The notes under the pieces are model-generated. The model made no database searches and had not been told where the DNA came from. It saw only the letters and a program-made list of their open reading frames with translations. DNA of 8,716 bases from the NCBI GenBank assembly GCA_017308345.1, contig JAFKFE010000172.1:1-8716 (forward strand). Reading direction: 5' to 3'. The DNA is from Alphaproteobacteria bacterium. GTDB taxonomy: Bacteria; Pseudomonadota; Alphaproteobacteria; Rhizobiales; Rhizobiaceae. Position numbers and translations under genes: made by a program. Below are positions 7,169 to 8,716 of the stretch, in pieces; position 1 is the stretch's first letter, and the number at the start of each line of letters is the position of its first letter.

Positions 7169-8574
7169 GCGGCGAGCACCGTTTCGAGAGCGGAGACGAG
7201 GCGGTCGATATCGGCGTCGCCGTGGATTTCGGTGACGCAGTAAAGCGCGGTCTGGCCGAGTGACGGTTCCTGCGCGGACAAATCGATGCCGCCGAAGATG
7301 CCGTGCCGCAGCAGCGCCTTGTTGATCTCGGCGACGCTCTTGCCGGTGGCGGAGAAATCGACCAGGAATTCCTTGAAAAAGCCGGCGGGCCTCACGATCG
7401 TGACGCCGCCGAGACTGCCGATCCTGCGCGCCGCGCGATGCGCGTTGCCGAGAATGGCGCGGCCGAGCTCGACGAACCCCTGGGGACCGAGCAATGCCAT
7501 GTAGGCGGCCCCGGCGATGGTCCAGAGATAGGTCGAATTGCCCGTCCAGTCCTTGCCTTCGTCGCGCATGCCGTAGGATGTCTGGTGGAACAGGCTGAGG
7601 CCGAAGCCATGCTCGCCCTCGACGGAGGTCGGCGCGATGCTGACCAGAAAGGTCGGATATTCGCGGGCGTAGCGCTCCTCGTGCCGCGAGGCGATGAAAC
7701 CGCCGACGCCGCCGCCGCCATGCATATGGACGCCAAGCGGCTGGAGCGAGCCGACGACGATGTCGGCGCCGTAGGCCGAGGGCGGCGCGACGATGCCGAG
7801 CGTCAGCGGATCGACGCCGACGATCGTCTCGGCTCCGGCGGCGCGGGCGATAGCCGCGATCCCGCCGGCATTGGCTTCGAACAACCCGTGATAGCTGGGG
7901 TTCTCGAAGTAGACGGCGGCCGTCGTCGCGTCGGCAAGCGACCGCAGCGCGCCGGTGTCGACCAGGCCGGTCGCATCGTCGGTGCCGCAGGCCACGATCT
8001 CGATCGCCCCGCCTTCAGTCGCCGACGCGCAATAGGTCTCGATGACGGAGAGCCGTTCGGGTGAAACCGGCCCGGCGATCACCACGCGGGAGCGCCCGGT
8101 GAGGCGGGCAGCCATGCGGATGGCGTGGCCGGCGGCGCAGCCCCAGCTGTAGACCGGCATGCCGACCAGATCCATCTCGACAAGCTCGCCGAGCAGGCTG
8201 CAGAATTCGAACCATGCCTGGTTACGGCCATGGTCGGATTCGGGCGAGCCGAACACCGATGTCAGCCACTCCTGCCGGCGCACCAGTTCGTCGCACACGG
8301 CCGGCACGTGGTGCTGCCAGATGCCACCGCCGAGGAAGCTCAGATTCTTCTCGCAGTCGCCGTTTCGCGCGGCTATCTCGCGCAAATGCCGTTTCAGCGC
8401 CGCCTCGGAACGGATCGCCGGCGGCAGGTCGATAGGTGTCTTGATCCGGTGTTCCTCGGGGATCTGCCGAAACAGCTCCGCGATGGAGGACGCGCCGGTC
8501 GCCGCCAGCATTTGCGCCTTGGTGGCCTCGACGCTGTTGGCCATCCAGGGGTGCGCGGTCGTTTCGCGGATCAT
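7165..8574 (-). CDS. gcvPA: Divergent glycine decarboxylase P-protein-like partner subunit (GcvPA family)
   Basis: This 469-residue protein resembles the N-terminal half of GcvP, the non-PLP-lysine subunit that completes the dimeric active site. The opening (ATKAQMLAATGASSIAELFRQIPEE, about 17-41) is the classic GcvPA start, and FLGGGIWQHHVPAV (80-93), GADIVVGSLQPLG (269-281) and AAYMALLGPQGFVELG (356-371) align with the family. Differences stand out: the usual PYQPEISQG region is SPESDHGRN (110-118), the MYDGATALAEA stretch is VYSWGCAAGHAIRMA (141-155), PLSFGGPYLG becomes HMHGGGGVGG (283-292), and the usual TSNICTNQAL segment is TGNSTYLWTI (344-353). ATG 8574 is chosen because GGAG lies 5 nt upstream and the N terminus then matches family length. 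Starts at ATG 8598 or TTG 8634 would add up to 20 residues and put the palindrome inside the gene. It overlaps the gcvPB-like gene by 4 nt. Confidence 0.83.
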   Translation of the reverse strand: MIRETTAHPWMANSVEATKAQMLAATGASSIAELFRQIPEEHRIKTPIDLPPAIRSEAALKRHLREIAARNGDCEKNLSFLGGGIWQHHVPAVCDELVRRQEWLTSVFGSPESDHGRNQAWFEFCSLLGELVEMDLVGMPVYSWGCAAGHAIRMAARLTGRSRVVIAGPVSPERLSVIETYCASATEGGAIEIVACGTDDATGLVDTGALRSLADATTAAVYFENPSYHGLFEANAGGIAAIARAAGAETIVGVDPLTLGIVAPPSAYGADIVVGSLQPLGVHMHGGGGVGGFIASRHEERYAREYPTFLVSIAPTSVEGEHGFGLSLFHQTSYGMRDEGKDWTGNSTYLWTIAGAAYMALLGPQGFVELGRAILGNAHRAARRIGSLGGVTIVRPAGFFKEFLVDFSATGKSVAEINKALLRHGIFGGIDLSAQEPSLGQTALYCVTEIHGDADIDRLVSALETVLAA

Positions 8575-8579
8575 GCCGG

Positions 8580-8583
8580 CTCC
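8580..8583 (-). promoter_or_regulatory. Ribosome binding site deciding the gcvPA-like start
   Basis: On the - strand GGAG is followed by CCGGC and then the ATG at 8574, a good Shine-Dalgarno spacing of 5 nt. Neither of the upstream in-frame candidates (ATG at 8598, TTG at 8634) has a comparable site, so 8574 is preferred. Confidence 0.65.
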
Positions 8584-8599
8584 AAAAAAATCGAACATT

Positions 8600-8616
8600 T
8601 GTGCGAAATTCGCACA
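8600..8616. promoter_or_regulatory. 17-bp perfect palindrome, probable operator of the GcvP-like operon
   Basis: TGTGCGAA (8600-8607) and TTCGCACA (8609-8616) are exact reverse complements around a single central A. The site lies 26-42 bases upstream of the chosen gcvPA-like start, where a dimeric repressor could block transcription. No second copy was noticed in the window. The cognate regulator is unknown. A 1-nt loop makes an RNA hairpin role unlikely. Confidence 0.55.
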
Positions 8617-8627
8617 GACATCCGGAC

Positions 8628-8656
8628 GTGACAAGCGCGAATCTGTTCCGCGTCAA
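8628..8656 (-). promoter_or_regulatory. Weak candidate promoter upstream of the gcvPA-like gene
   Basis: On the - strand TTGACG (8656-8651) is a good -35 match. After 17 nt comes TGTCAC (8633-8628), which matches TATAAT at only three positions. If real, transcription would begin near 8621 and the palindrome at 8600-8616 would sit just downstream, as expected for repression. The poor -10 leaves this uncertain, and the unit could instead be read through from the gene to the right. Confidence 0.22.
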
Positions 8657-8716
8657 GCCGCCGACAGCCGCATCATCATGCTGTCGCGCGGTCCGGTGCG
8701 GATACGGTGATAGCCG
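8653..8716 (-). CDS. C-terminal end of an unidentified - strand gene (cut by window edge)
   Basis: Reading leftwards from the right edge on the - strand, one frame gives GYHRIRTGPRDSMMMRLSAA and then TGA (8655-8653). Sixteen of the 20 sense codons end in G or C, in line with the neighbouring genes, and the stop lies 78 nt before the gcvPA-like start in the same direction. That fits the end of an upstream gene, possibly in the same operon. Twenty residues are too few to assign a family, and another frame could be the coding one. Confidence 0.4.
   Translation of the reverse strand, partial: GYHRIRTGPRDSMMMRLSAA

Noticed and set aside
6443..8064. Long + strand open frames (6443-7243 and 7303-8064) opposite the GcvP-like genes
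   Set aside because: They are antisense shadows. The - strand frames carry recognisable P-protein motifs and the + strand frames carry none.
8584..8616. Palindrome plus the seven-T run on the - strand as an intrinsic terminator
   Set aside because: The palindrome has a single-base centre, so it cannot fold as drawn without opening inner pairs. The T run starts 9 nt after the stem and abuts the GGAG ribosome site. An operator is the better reading.

Overview
The window looks like high-GC chromosomal (or large-replicon) DNA from an alphaproteobacterium, probably a Rhizobiales member of the Mesorhizobium/Phyllobacteriaceae kind. This is inferred from codon use rich in G/C at third positions, tight gene packing with ATGA overlaps, and the style of the proteins. 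No rRNA or tRNA gene, insertion sequence or CRISPR array was seen.

The left two-thirds (1-5540, + strand) is one compact transcription unit. It opens inside a two-domain ABC ATPase of the nucleoside/BMP type, cut by the left window edge. Two membrane permeases of the same transporter follow, each overlapping the gene before it. Two inosine-uridine-type nucleoside hydrolases complete the unit, 26 and 13 nt downstream of their predecessors. The layout reads as uptake of nucleosides or nucleoside-like molecules followed by cleavage to base and sugar. A BMP-family (lipo)protein that binds the substrate outside the membrane is expected left of the window. The first hydrolase has a noticeably altered active site; the second is conventional.

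The right third is on the - strand and converges on the first unit. Two overlapping genes (start near 8574, end 5633) encode proteins resembling the two halves of the glycine decarboxylase P-protein, GcvPA and GcvPB. Fold landmarks and the PLP-binding HKTF lysine are clear, but several conserved glycine-dehydrogenase motifs are changed. No gcvT or gcvH is present here. Alphaproteobacteria normally use a single fused GcvP, so this split pair is more likely a divergent paralogue with its own substrate than the housekeeping enzyme.

Upstream of this pair lies a perfect 17-bp palindrome (8600-8616), placed like a repressor operator, and then the apparent last 20 codons of another - strand gene entering from the right edge. 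The 92-nt convergent gap (5541-5632) and the 3' end of the gcvPB-like gene hold two GC-rich inverted repeats that may mark transcript ends. The most interesting element is the divergent split GcvP-like pair, with its palindrome, sitting beside a nucleoside-salvage operon.
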